Below, in pieces: positions 20,954-33,581 of a stretch of DNA of 64,000 bases. The position numbers and the translations under genes were made by a program. The notes beneath the pieces were generated by a model. The model had not been told where the DNA came from and made no database searches. It saw nothing but the letters and a program-made list of their open reading frames with translations. Source of the DNA: Arabidopsis thaliana (lineage: Eukaryota; Streptophyta; Magnoliopsida; Brassicales; Brassicaceae); the NCBI RefSeq assembly GCF_000001735.4, contig NC_003076.8:6262001-6326000 (forward strand), given 5' to 3'. Within the stretch, counting starts at the first letter, position 1. Each line of letters opens with the position of its first letter.

Positions 20954-23900
20954 ATGGCCATTAGGGAAATCAAAGATGTAGAGAGGGGTGAAATAGTGAA
21001 TAAGGTAGAAGATCTTGGGAAACCATTTTTGACTCATGAAGATGATGAAAAAGAGAGTGAGAATAATGAATCATATTTGATGGTTCTCTTCAGTACTTTT
21101 GTTGCTGTCTGTGGCTCCTTTGAGTTTGGCTCTTGTGTAAGTTTTTGCCTATAGCGAGAACACTCTCTTTCAATCCGAAGTTTCCTTTATAGTTGCCAGC
21201 CTCTGTCTTAATTAATTCACCAAACTATTTTCTCAGATTTTCTTTTGTAATTATTTGTTAAAGGTTGGATACTCAGCGCCTACTCAGTCATCTATAAGAC
21301 AAGATCTCAATCTCTCCCTTGCAGAGGTTTGTGTCTATACTTCTGGCTGAACCAGAGTTTCTTTCCTGAACTCTTTTATCAACTAGGATTTTTCAAAATT
21401 TTAAACTTACAATATTTTAACTTCCGGGGAAATCACAAAACCGCGGTCCAAAAAATGGAAGGAAACAAAAAAAAAATGTACGGTACTCCGGCGTGTTTGG
21501 TTCATAAATTCATGTAATTAGACTTGCAAATAATATTGCTTTGTCGAAATTTTGGACATCTAGCTAATATTTGTGATTTTCGGTAACTAATACGAAAGAA
21601 ACATAGTTATACTCTTGCAAAATGATACTAATGGACAAACATTGTAGGTTGTCTAAATTACATCTTTAGCTACAGCAAAAAATTTACACATAGCTAGCTA
21701 TCTTTTTACCTATTTAGTTAATATGGCTGTGCTATATGGACCAATTTTATTCAACTAATCCCATTTAACTATATATATTTTTACTACAAATTTACAGTAT
21801 ATAGGAGATCATTTTTGTGTGTTGTGTGAAAAATGCAGTTCTCCATGTTTGGATCCATCTTAACTATCGGTGCAATGCTTGGTGCTGTTATGAGTGGGAA
21901 AATTTCAGATTTCTCCGGCCGAAAAGGGGTAAATATATCTTGCCAATCCTTGTAAACTTAAGGGGCCAATAATACAACTAAAAAATAAAAAGCAATGCTT
22001 ATATATGTCAAAACTCATTTCAGGCAATGAGGACATCAGCTTGCTTCTGCATTACAGGTTGGCTCGCTGTCTTCTTCACCAAGGTAACACAGAAACTTAT
22101 TTTCAATTATTTTGCAACACCGAAACTACATATGCTGAAATTAGTATAGATTTTGATCTTAATATGATGTTAAAATGTGGTGCAGGGGGCATTGTTACTT
22201 GATGTAGGAAGGTTCTTTACAGGATATGGAATTGGAGTTTTTTCTTATGTGGTAATTTACTCTCTTTTTCACCAAGTAAATCTTACATAATAACTCTAGA
22301 AGTCAACATTTTATGTAGTAGTCAAAGATAAAGCAGTGTGATTCTAATTCTACTGGTTTTGGCAAATTATTTTGATATTTATGAACCAATGTTTATAAAA
22401 CTCTCAGTCTCCAAAGTAACTGAATGCAACAAATCAGGTCCCTGTGTACATTGCTGAGATATCTCCCAAGAATCTCCGAGGTGGACTCACAACACTGAAC
22501 CAACTCATGATTGTGATCGGCTCATCGGTTTCTTTCTTGATCGGATCTCTCATTTCTTGGAAAACTCTTGCCCTAACCGGTAAATTTCTCTCTGTTTCTA
22601 TGTTACTCTTTATAGAAATTCCCTTTGAAAACTGATCAAAATATGTTTTTTGTCTTCAAAGGACTTGCTCCCTGCATTGTTTTGCTCTTTGGCTTGTGCT
22701 TCATACCCGAATCTCCTCGATGGCTGGTAATTTTCTATCTGATTCATGATTTTTATCGATCTTTTTTAAATATAAGTATCCAAAACATGATCTAAATATT
22801 TCATTCTCTTGCAGGCAAAAGCAGGCCATGAGAAAGAGTTTCGCGTAGCCCTGCAAAAGCTGCGAGGAAAAGATGCAGATATCACAAATGAAGCAGACGG
22901 TATTCAAGTCTCGATTCAAGCTCTAGAGATTCTTCCAAAAGCAAGAATCCAAGACCTTGTGTCCAAGAAATATGGTCGATCTGTCATCGTAAGTTTAACT
23001 AAGAAGTCAAAAACATAATTTATCAATCTTTTGTATATATTTGATTCATTAAACTCATGTGTGATCGAATGTTCTTCAGATTGGTGTTTCCCTGATGGTA
23101 TTCCAACAGTTTGTTGGAATCAATGGGATCGGATTCTACGCAAGTGAAACGTTTGTAAAAGCCGGTATATAAGATAGACCTCGATATCTTTTCTTGTATC
23201 AGAACCAAGTAAAGTTAGATTCTAACATATGTGTTTAAAACACTTGCAGGATTTACCTCTGGGAAACTAGGAACAATCGCTATCGCTTGTGTTCAGGTGG
23301 AGAAACGTTTTCGCTTCACTCGATAACTCTATGATGATCTGTACTCTTATTAGTGTTTAAACAGATTGATTCCTTTTTAACAGGTGCCAATAACTGTTCT
23401 TGGAACAATCTTGATAGATAAATCTGGACGAAGGCCACTAATTATGGTAAAATCTTTGAGTCTACGAAATGCGCTTTCGAGTCAAAAGTTTCAATTTTAT
23501 AACATGTACAAATGTTGCTGCAGATTTCAGCTGGTGGTATCTTCTTGGGATGCATACTCACAGGCACATCTTTCTTACTCAAGGTCCGTATCATTAACCC
23601 TAGCTCAACCCTGTTTTCACTTTGAAATCGATTAATCTGTGCGTTAAAGTCAAGTTGTCACATCAAATTATTATATTTTGGATTCAGGGACAGAGCTTGT
23701 TGCTTGAATGGGTCCCTTCCTTAGCCGTTGGAGGTGTACTTGTAAGTAAAACTTAGTTGGTTCTTACTTTTTACCAAAAACAGAACTCAATATATTGTCT
23801 GAGCTGAGGTATGTTTCTTGTGTAATACTATAAATAATCTCTCTTCTTCACTATTTTAGATCTATGTAGCTGCTTTCTCCATCGGAATGGGACCTGTTCC

Positions 23901-24399
23901 TTGGGTGATAATGTCTGAGGTATGTTTCCTTGTGTAGAAAGCAACCTTATTTTGAAACAGATTTGTTACTTTTGTAGCAAGTAAATTTGTTTAAAAACAG
24001 AGTCAATGCTTTTAGAAGAGTATACTGAACTGGTGCTCTGTTTTTGGGGATGAAACAAACACAGATATTTCCGATAAACGTAAAGGGAATCGCAGGAAGC
24101 TTAGTGGTACTAGTGAATTGGTCTGGTGCTTGGGCTGTTTCTTACACTTTCAACTTCCTCATGAGCTGGAGCTCTCCAGGTAAACACTCTTTAAGGGCTT
24201 GTTTGGGGAGAACAGCGTGTAATAACCGCAAGAAAACCACGTTCCAGAAACGCTTAATTGAGTTTTTATTTGTGTAGGTACATTCTATTTGTACTCGGCT
24301 TTTGCAGCTGCGACGATAATATTTGTGGCGAAGATGGTGCCAGAGACGAAAGGGAAGACACTGGAAGAGATCCAAGCTTGTATTCGAAGAGAAACATAA
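20954..24399 (+). CDS. ERD6-like 16 monosaccharide transporter (MFS)
   Basis: Sixteen exons give 482 residues: 20954-21136, 21264-21326, 21839-21928, 22024-22083, 22186-22251, 22438-22579, 22662-22726, 22815-22988, 23080-23164, 23250-23296, 23384-23446, 23524-23583, 23688-23741, 23860-23919, 24065-24179 and 24278-24399. Sugar-porter signatures are present: DFSGRKG after TM2, PESPRWL after TM6, [12 protein letters not shown] in TM7, DKSGRRPL between TM8 and TM9, and [12 protein letters not shown] after TM12. An acidic N-terminus of about 40 residues precedes TM1. ERD6-like proteins mostly act at the tonoplast as sugar facilitators; the exact substrate here is not visible. Many tiny exons are typical of this subfamily. 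I recall it as At5g18840. Confidence 0.93.
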
Positions 24400-24895
24400 G
24401 AAGAAAGATACAATCAATGTTATGGGAATGTTATCAAATGAAAAGACTCGAACTATTCCCGTTGGTGAGCTCAAAGTGGAGTAGAGTAAAAATTATCGCC
24501 GGGAGATAACGTTGAAAGTCCGATGATGAGGCATAAGGGTTTTGCATGAATGTTATGAGAATAGGTTTACTTTTATGTATTTGTTCACGTTTTAAGTTTT
24601 CATCAAATAGGTTTTTGATTGGTATACAGTATGTGGAATATTAATAGAATGGAGTGGCAGATTTCATATTCAATCATTCTACATGCTTTCAATCAAACCA
24701 AGTCCGTGAGATCAATACATCAAAACCCTCTAGATGCTCTAGAGGCTCCTTGAATTACCATAATACTCCTATCTTCTCGAATGTTAGTTATGTTGATGAC
24801 GTGGCGCAATTTCTATTTATATTAATTTGTTTTTTTTTTGGAATTTGAGTTTTTTCTGTGTTCTCTGGATTGGGATCACTGGAAGAAGATTATCA
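24400..24895. other. 3' UTR of the transporter and promoter of the next gene
   Basis: A short head-to-tail spacer. TTTATATTAATT near 24815 could serve as a weak TATA. No further gene. Confidence 0.35.
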
Positions 24896-25272
24896 ATGGC
24901 GTCTCCATCATCGTCACCGACAACAAGAATCTGGTTCCGTACAGTGATCTTAATCGCTTTAATGGTGGTTCTCTTCTACGTTGGCCGTCCTCTCTACTGG
25001 AAGATCTCTGCCACAATCCACGACATCCGCCACAACAAACAATCCGTCAGAGAAGGTAAAACACACACACACACACACTCTATCTCTCGATGGATTTCTT
25101 GAAATTTCCCGATGAGTTTTTTTTGGATATAGGTATTTCTCAGATCGTACACGAAGCGCAGAGATCAGTGGGATGGTATCACGACGAATCGGATTCAGGG
25201 TTCCGAGAAGGTCACAACAAGAAATCGGGAATCGCCGTCTCTCGGAGGCTTCTTTTCGCCGGAGATCAGTGA
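24896..25272 (+). CDS. Small single-span membrane protein of unknown function
   Basis: Exons 24896-25055 and 25133-25272 give 99 residues. A short Ser/Pro N-terminus (MASPSSSPTTRIWFR) is followed by one hydrophobic segment at about 16-32 (VILIALMVVLFYVG) and a hydrophilic tail rich in His, Gly and Ser ending RRLLFAGDQ. This looks like a signal-anchor protein with the charged tail on one side of the membrane. I do not recognise a family. The single phase-1 intron has clean GT-AG borders, and the ATG is the first in the probable transcript. I recall the locus as At5g18850, annotated as unknown protein. Confidence 0.75.
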
Positions 25273-28200
25273 GAAATTTTCTCCGATCCAAATTTTCGAA
25301 ATATCAAGTTCTGATGGAGTCTCTTGTTATAAATTATATATTTCATGTTTTTAGGTCAACAATTAGCGTATCGTTTTGTGATGATAATGTTAAATCGGTT
25401 AAACAAGTTATGGATTTTGTTTGGCATATAGACTTTTGTAGATTTGTGAGCTTTTTGCTATTGAGTTGAGATTTACTCATTTAGTTTGTTCTTTGCTTCT
25501 TTTGATGTTTTTCTTTTCTTAAGTGAATGTGATCAAATTGATTTGAGCGTTGTTGTTTTGATCAATTTTCATCAAACCACTGTCTTATGAGCAGCTGTTC
25601 TGTCGAATTAGAAACAAAGAGTAAATTTGTTTCAAATAATGTATGTTGCAAACTGACAAAGCGGAAGAACTCATTTACTAGTATTGTAATCCACCAAAAA
25701 AATGAAATGGAGAATGAAAAACTGTTTTTATCAAAATCAATAAAATAATAATGGAAAAACTAGTGTATGAAATCCATCATTGCGGGCTAGATCTTATCCA
25801 ATGATGAAAGCAAAAAATAAATAAAAAATTAAGTAATATACTAATATGTATGCAAAAGGATAGATGTGTACAACTTTTGTCTTGGTGGAGACAAATCTGA
25901 GCTGTTTAGTGATATAAGACGTAATAGACTTTGGTAATCAAGTATTTCTTTCCATTAAACAACTTAGGTCAAGCAAAAAATAAAGAGTCTTTTTTCATAC
26001 ACTTACTATCATTATGGGCCAAAACTCAAGTGGGTTTTGACCAAACTGAATCATCAAACTCCAATAAAACCCATAAAACAAAGCACGTTACCTTTTGGTG
26101 CACGCCAATATTCTTTTTTTATCAAGTTTGTATCTTCGATATGTTGATTTACTATTTTAATTACATCCTGAATTGATATGTTTGCAGTAGCGAAGGTCGA
26201 TAATATGATTTTCGAATATTATCCCTATTTGTAGTCGAGAGTGTGTACATCTAGTTACAGAATGTAACCATCCGTTCTTGCAGTTTTAAATATGATTCCG
26301 AAATCAGAACAGATGTCAGATCAAGCAAGATATTAATTCACCCTTTTTATTTCAGCTCCCACCTTTAGTTTCTAGTGATGCGAAGCATGCATAGCTAATG
26401 TGGCCAACTCCGCATTTTCTATACATATATATTTCAGTAATAAATTATGATGAAAGACTCAAAGAGATAATGTAGGGACCTCCATTCGACCTAGAAACTA
26501 GTATTTTTCGGGCTTAATTCTGCTTTTTTCAGCTTATTTCGATCTACATAGTTACGTAGTAAGATTTAAGAATAATGCAAATGAAATCTTTTTCCGTTTT
26601 AATAGATTACTACATGATATATTGTCTCAAACGTAATGTGGAAATATCGGAAATTTTCGTATGAATGACACAAATATATCGTTTGTCCTCTTATATAAGG
26701 GAAAACTACCTCCTTTTAGGACAAACTCCTTCATTGGCACATCTCTGGCAAATTGGCAATTCCAAAAGAATCATAAAGTTTAGATCTTCCGAGTTTGACT
26801 TCTCAGCTTCTCGCTTTTTCTTTTCTTTTCTTTGTTGCGACTTATCTTCTTCATTTGCTTATAAAAGTCGAATCTTCTTATTCATCATTACATTGTTACA
26901 CGCTATGAATATTTTATGGTTTTATGCTATGCATATTTAAATGTATCACGCGATATATGAGAGTATAGTTTAGTAATAGTTAATATCATCGATGTATTAT
27001 TATCCAAATTGTATACTACATGTTGATATATATATATCAATAAGCTAATGGTTGGCATGCCTAGATTTAATTTATGTTTAAGTCTTCTATTTATGTAGTC
27101 CATACATATTATTAATTTGTAATGTGAATCCTTCACCATTTCACATTCGAAAAAATAAATATCATCACATAAGACAACGACTTTCACTGCTTTATTATTA
27201 AAAAAGACCGAAAATAAAATTAGAAGAAACGGGTCACAGAAAATCATAATTTTACCGATCGATTTTATTAGACAAATGTATTAAAAAGGACAGCTAATTA
27301 ATACAACATTGGACATGTCATCCGCCATCGGTGGACTTCCAACAATAACCGATCACGTCACATGGTATTGTCGTCGTGTTTTCCACGTGATTATTGAAGC
27401 CAACACTCTCTTCTTTTGGTAAACCTGTTGGAGAAAATCAAGTCAAACAAAAAATATGTCGTAGAGAACCTTTTAAATTAAAGATACACACACATACACA
27501 CCCATAAGAGCATCTTCATTAGATAAAAATTGATAAATGTCTTTAGTATTAATAAGTAATAAAAATTAAAAACACTTCTTTTATTATGTATCTAAAATGT
27601 CTCCAGAAAAACACAAATTTCAGTTTAAAAACACTTATTATTTTGTTATTATCATTTTTATTACTATTATATTTAGAGACACTCACAAACAAATAATCAC
27701 TAATGTAGATGGTCTAACACTTTCGTGATTACACATTTCTCGAAACATTTCTTGTTTTCTCTCGTTATTTAAATCTAATTAAAAATTTGTATTAATCACA
27801 AGTTGTGATTGTTTATTACTACTCTCTTTGATGACGGATCCGAATCTTTTTCTCGTTTGACTTGGGAAATAATATTTAGAAGAAAATGTGATCAGAAGTT
27901 GGAAAATATAAACTAAAACACTACAAATATTATTTTGACAGCATTCGTCTTGTTTTAGTTGTAAATGAAATCACGGTCGAATAAGAAATATAATACAAAC
28001 ATGTTTCCCACGTAAAAGATAAGATATCTATATTCGTGCACACATATGTTTCGAACTACCTTGAAAAACATGCTCCCATTTTCTTCTATTATTTGCTATA
28101 AAAGCTAACTAAAGTGATGGACGTATTAACTAATTCATTATAAAAATTAGCAAAGAAAACACTAATTCATTATAGTTTAGTCGTTGAATGGTTAGTTTGT

Positions 28201-29022
28201 AGGTACATAAATTCATGTAATTCCAACTATCTTATCCATAAACAAGAATTACTTAGATGATGTCGCTAATGACGTGATTTAACCCAAAAAAGAAAAGAAA
28301 AAACGTTATGCACGTATTATAATGAACAATTATTGAGAAGCAAAAAGAATATGGACCGGAATATTAAAAGAAGTAGTAAGAAAAATAAAAACCTCACTAG
28401 TCACAATAAAAAAAAAGTAGGGAACGTTCAAGACACATTCGAAGGAAGTTGACTTCAAGTTTTTCCGTATATTTCATTTTATATACCTAATTTAGATGTC
28501 ATTTTTTCTTTTTTTTTTATTATCGATTCTGGTCCCTAGTCGCCAACCATTTCTCTTTTTTCTTTTTTTCGTCTCTCTCTGCATCTGCACGTCTGTTTTA
28601 TCTTTTCTTGATCTTTGTTTTCCTGTAAACTTATCACAGAACTATTTATGTAAGCCAAGAGATTTTTAAGTTTTTAAGCTGCTCATAACAGAAAGTTCTG
28701 AAGAACAAGAAGACGTTGAAAAAAGAAAAAGAAATCTTATATTTTGCTATATTGGCTTTTTGTCTAATTTGTAAGGCTTTGATGTAACAGTCTCTCTCTC
28801 TCCTTTGAGCTGATTCGTCACTTGTCCATAAACAAAGGAACCCACCTTCCTCATTCTTCTTACCTATTCCTTCTCTTTGGTTTGGACATTTGATTCTAGT
28901 TTATGTAATGGTTTCTTGATCTGATTTTTCTGGGTCTCTTGCCATTTGGTGAAACAGATCTTGGGTTTTGTTTCAGATTCAGACAGGAAAATAATCACCA
29001 ATCTTTCTGACATCTTCTTAAG
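25273..29022. other. AT-rich spacer before NSH3, with one MITE
   Basis: About 3.7 kb with no coding gene that I can support. Contains a short inverted-repeat element at 27508-27714. The last 500 bases carry pyrimidine-rich tracts and are probably the NSH3 promoter and leader; GTTTCAG/ATTCAGACAGG near 28975 looks like a leader-intron acceptor. Confidence 0.4.
27508..27714. mobile_element. MITE with TAA target duplication (PIF/Harbinger-like)
   Basis: A 207-bp AT-rich element. Its left end GAGCATCTTCATTAG and the reverse complement of its right end GACCATCTACATTAG match at 13 of 15 bases. It is flanked by TAA at 27505-27507 and 27715-27717. A 3-bp TAA/TTA duplication is the hallmark of PIF/Harbinger (Tourist-type) elements. 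No coding capacity. A second element with similar ends is at about 40188-40436. Confidence 0.6.
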
Positions 29023-32000
29023 ATGTTGACGAGCCCTACTTTGAAGAGTTTATGGTTCTTGTTCACTATTCTTGGACTCTTAGGACAAAACCTCCCTTGT
29101 GTTCTGTCTAGTTCACACCGTATTCTAGTGGATACAGATGTCGACACAGACGATTTATTCGCTATACTCTACCTCCTGAAACTCAACAAATCAGAATTTG
29201 ATCTAGTCGTAAGCTCACTACTACTTTTTCTACAATCCACACTCTAATTCTTCAACTTTGTTTTAATGCTCTGTTTTTGAAACAGGGGATTACACTGAGT
29301 GCAAATGCATGGACAAACGCAGGACACGCCGTGAATCAAGTGTATGATTTATTGCACATGATGGATCGTGACGATATCCCCGTTGGTGTCGGCGGCGAAG
29401 GTGGGATTAGCGACGACGGTACTATTCACTCTGACGTCGGTGGTTATTTTCCCATCATCGAACAGGTTTCTTCTTATATATTCTTCTTATTTGTTTTCTT
29501 GAATAAGTTTTGATATTAGTTTGGTTTTGAAAATGTAAAAAAAAATTGGTGTGCTTAGGGGATGACAACAACAGGGGAATGTAGATACAGACAAGCCATT
29601 CCTAAAGGTCTTGGAGGCCTTCTCGACATAGACTCCAATTATGGATTTCGTAAACAGTTTCTTCCTCAGGTATTTATTAAATTTTGACTTATGTATACGT
29701 AAAACAGAAAATTTTGACTTATCGTAGTAACAACTATATACTTACTATAATCGCGTCGGTTATCTAAAGAAGTATAATAGCTTCATTTTATATCATATAG
29801 ATCGCATGATCCCATCGCACCAACTAAGCTACTTTTAATTGCAACCACCATTTAGAATCCTTTATACATTGTGGAGGGTTTTGTGTAGACAGACATTTGT
29901 GTTGGTATCTCTTCGGCTCCACGTGTCGTGAGAAATTAGAATCATTGTAATGGTGGGATTCCAATTGAAGTAGCTGACTTTGTACATCCAAACACTTGTC
30001 GGCAACTTATAAGATTCCGATATATAGTAGTGAGACATATAATTGGAGCTTTAGGATTGGTCTTGTCGTGATATTCCATATACAAAAAACATAAAAATAA
30101 TAATTGGATTCTCTGAACATCTTTATCTAGCCTTTATCCAGTTTTTATTTTTGTTTTTTAAATGTTATCACAATTTCTTAAAACTTTTCAAATAATTTGA
30201 ACGTCTAAGATTAAGAATCTGTTTTTTTTTATATAAAAATAATATAAATCCGTGTTAGTTCAAAATTAAAAAAACAAATAACAAAAAAAAGAGCAAAAAT
30301 GCTTAAAATATCGGTATAGTAGCGAAGAATCGATTTAGTTTGTGATGTTTTTATATATTTCACAAGTGTAATTTTATATCGAATTAAATATTTAAAAGAC
30401 GGGTTTTGACTTCTTGTGGTTGGTTATGTTTTTGTGGGAAAACAGGGGAACAGAAGATACACTCCTCTCCAACAACCAACGGCACAAAAAGTGATCGTCG
30501 ACAAAATTTCCGAAGGTCCAACCACCGTAATCCTTCTCGGATCCCACACCAATTTTGCACTCTTCTTGATGTCAAATCCTCACTTGAAACACAACATCCA
30601 ACACATCTACATCATGGGCGGTGGTGTCCGATCACAAAACCCCACCGGCTGTTGTCCGGCGAACTCCACGGTGGCGGAATGTCAACCACGACAGTGCGGG
30701 AACCGTGGAAACTTGTTCACAGATTATACAAGTAATCCTTACTCTGAATTCAACATCTTCGCTGATCCTTTCGCTGCTTACCAGGTTCATTCTCCTACTC
30801 TTTTATCTTCTCTCAACTCTCAAGGATTTGTTTGGTTTATAAACTATCTTTTTTTTAAGTCTAAATAATGTTTTATAAAAATAAATATGACATTTGTCTT
30901 AGGTCTTTCAAAACAAGACATGACATGTGTTTTATTACAGGTGTTTCATTCAGGTGTTCCAGTGACTCTGGTTCCTCTAGATGCAACCAACACTATTCCG
31001 ATCAACCAGAAGTTCTTTGAGACATTCGAGAATAATTACCAGAGAACATACGAAGCTCAATACGTTTTCTTATCTCTGAAAATCGCCAGAGACACTTGGT
31101 TCGACGATGAATTCTACAAGGTAACTTTTATGAATCCATTTCCCCAAACTTAAAATAAATCAAGAATGTTTCTTTTCTTTTTTGATTTTTTTTGGTGATA
31201 TTCTTCAGAGCTACTTCATGTGGGATTCTTTCACGGCTGGTGTTGCAGTCTCAATCATGAGAAACTCTGCTAATAAGAACAACAAAAATGGTGAGAACGA
31301 TTTCGCGGAGATGGAGTATATGAACATAACCGTTGTTACTTCAAACAAACCTTATGGAAGATCAGATGGCTCAAATCCATTCTTTGATAATAGAAGAACT
31401 CCAAAATTTAACCTAGCCCTTGGAGGAGTTCACAGTGGTCATGTTCAGACGGGTTTGCGAGATCCAACTTGCTTACCGAAAAGCGGAATAGGAAGAGGAA
31501 AGTGTAAGGTTTGTGTTTCCTTCATATACCATATTCTTTTTGTAATCTGATTTGGTTTTGTTTCAGAGTAAACAATACAATTTTAACCTCTATTAATTAG
31601 GATGGTTACACACAAGAGATCTCTGGTTCTGATTCTGTTCGTGTTCTTGTTGCGACACGAGCTAAACCCAACATAAACATCAAAAGTAAACTTGACAGAG
31701 AATTCTATGTTGATTTCCTGGAAGTAAGTTTTCATATTCTCAGACAAATGACAAATCTAAGCTGAAAAAAGTTACATATCAAACGTTTTATTTGTTTGTT
31801 TGATATAACGGAGTTGTTTACATAATGAACAGGTTTTGAATAGACCTGAAGAAACAGGGAGATTTAACTTTTCATCTCAGTTTCCATACTACAAAGAAGA
31901 ATTGTTTAGACCAGATCTTAGCAAAACACGTCCCGGAAAGCCTGTTGTTTTCGATATGGACATGAGCGCCGGAGATTTCCTCTCTCTCTTCTACCTCCTC

Positions 32001-33581
32001 AAAGTTCCGGTGGATAAAATCGATTTGAAGGTATGATTTTACAGAGATCTAGCTAATCCGTGTTGCAAAACTATTGTGTAACAAATAACTCAGATTGCAA
32101 CGGTTGCTTATTGCACAAGTAACTAGGCTTGCTACACAAGTAACTAGGTGAATATGCTGTTTTCTTCAATATCCTAACACCCCCTCTCTCTTGACTCGCA
32201 AGGCTATTATTGTGAGCCCAACCGGTTGGGCTAATGCAGCAACAATAGACGTGGTCTATGATCTGCTTCATATGATGGGTCGGGACGATATTCCAGTGGG
32301 CTTGGGAGACATGTTGGCATTGAACCAATCCGACCCGATTTTTCCACCGGTTGGAGGTTGCAAGTACGTCAAGGCTATTCCACGAGGCTGTGGCGGATTT
32401 CTGGATTCCGACACTCTCTACGGTCTTGCTCGTGACCTTCCGAGAAGCCCTCGCAGGTATGTTTGTGTATATGAGTAATGTGAAAATATCTTAAGAATAT
32501 GTTATATTTATACAATGCTATGATACGATCAGTTTAAGCAATATATATCTACATTTTGATGCAGATACACTGCAGAGAATTCAGTGACACATGGAGCTCC
32601 CAGGGACACTGATAGGCCTGAACTCCGACAACCTCTGGCTATTGAAGTTTGGCAAAATCTGACCAAATCTGGTAATGGAGTGTCTAAGATCACTGTACTA
32701 ACCAATGGACCGTTAACTAACTTAGCCAAGATTATCTCATCAGATAAAAAATCATCCTCACTAATCAAGGCAAGAACAATCTGACAATATATTTGATAAA
32801 TTCAATTAAGATCCTAGACTTAATAGATGGCTTCTGTTGTAAATTGCAGGAAGTTTACATCGTGGGTGGACATATAAACCGTGAGAAATCAGACAAAGGG
32901 AACATTTTCACGATTCCTTCAAATGCATATGCTGAATTCAATATGTTTCTTGATCCTTTAGCAGCTAAGACCGTTCTTGAATCCGCTCTAAACATCACAC
33001 TCGTCCCTCTAGCAACACAACACAAGTTGAGTTCTTTCCAAACAATGCTTGATAGACTCTATTCCTCGACGAAAACACCAGAAGCTCGGTTTGTGAAACG
33101 GTTGCTTGTAAGATTGCAAGCTCTTCATCAGAAACACAGGAGATACACGCACATCGTAAAGCTTCCTTTCTCATTATGTTTCATCTTAAGACTAATATGA
33201 TTTTTGCCTTGATTTAAAAACACGCAAAAGCAAAAAAAACAATCAAGAACCTCGTCTGGTTTTCAAACTCACCCTAAATTGTTGGTACAGGACATGTTCT
33301 TAGGGGAAGTTCTTGGAGCAGTTCTTTTGGGAGGCGATGACGCTTCACTGAAGCCGAAAATGAGAGCCGAGCACATAAAAGTGATCGCGGAAGGGGATGA
33401 ATCGAGAGATGGTAAGATATTGATCGATAAACTGCGCGGCAAACAAATAAAGATACTCGAAAGAGTAGACCTAATAAGCATCTCTGAGAGTTTTGCTTCT
33501 AGACTCGATGATAAGAAACAATCTGCAGTAATAGGAAGCTTTGAAGAACAAAAGAAGATATGGAGCACACCACCAAGCTGA
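29023..33581 (+). CDS. NSH3: Secreted nucleoside hydrolase 3 (two-domain)
   Basis: Twelve exons (29023-29208, 29286-29465, 29559-29669, 30446-30784, 30941-31120, 31209-31508, 31601-31723, 31833-32030, 32203-32456, 32565-32769, 32850-33155, 33291-33581) give 890 residues. A signal peptide at about 1-29 is followed by two tandem inosine/uridine-preferring nucleoside hydrolase domains. Domain 1 (about 33-470) has the canonical metal motif DTDVDTDD at 37-44 and [12 protein letters not shown] near 256-267. Domain 2 (about 505-880) has the degenerate DMDMSAGD at 514-521. NSH3 is reported to hydrolyse extracellular inosine and adenosine for purine salvage in the apoplast. A Cys-rich loop (C228, C229, C238, C243) fits secretion. 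Intron 10 has a GC donor (CAAG/GCAAGA). Its tandem copy follows at 36.4 kb. I recall it as At5g18860. Confidence 0.95.
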
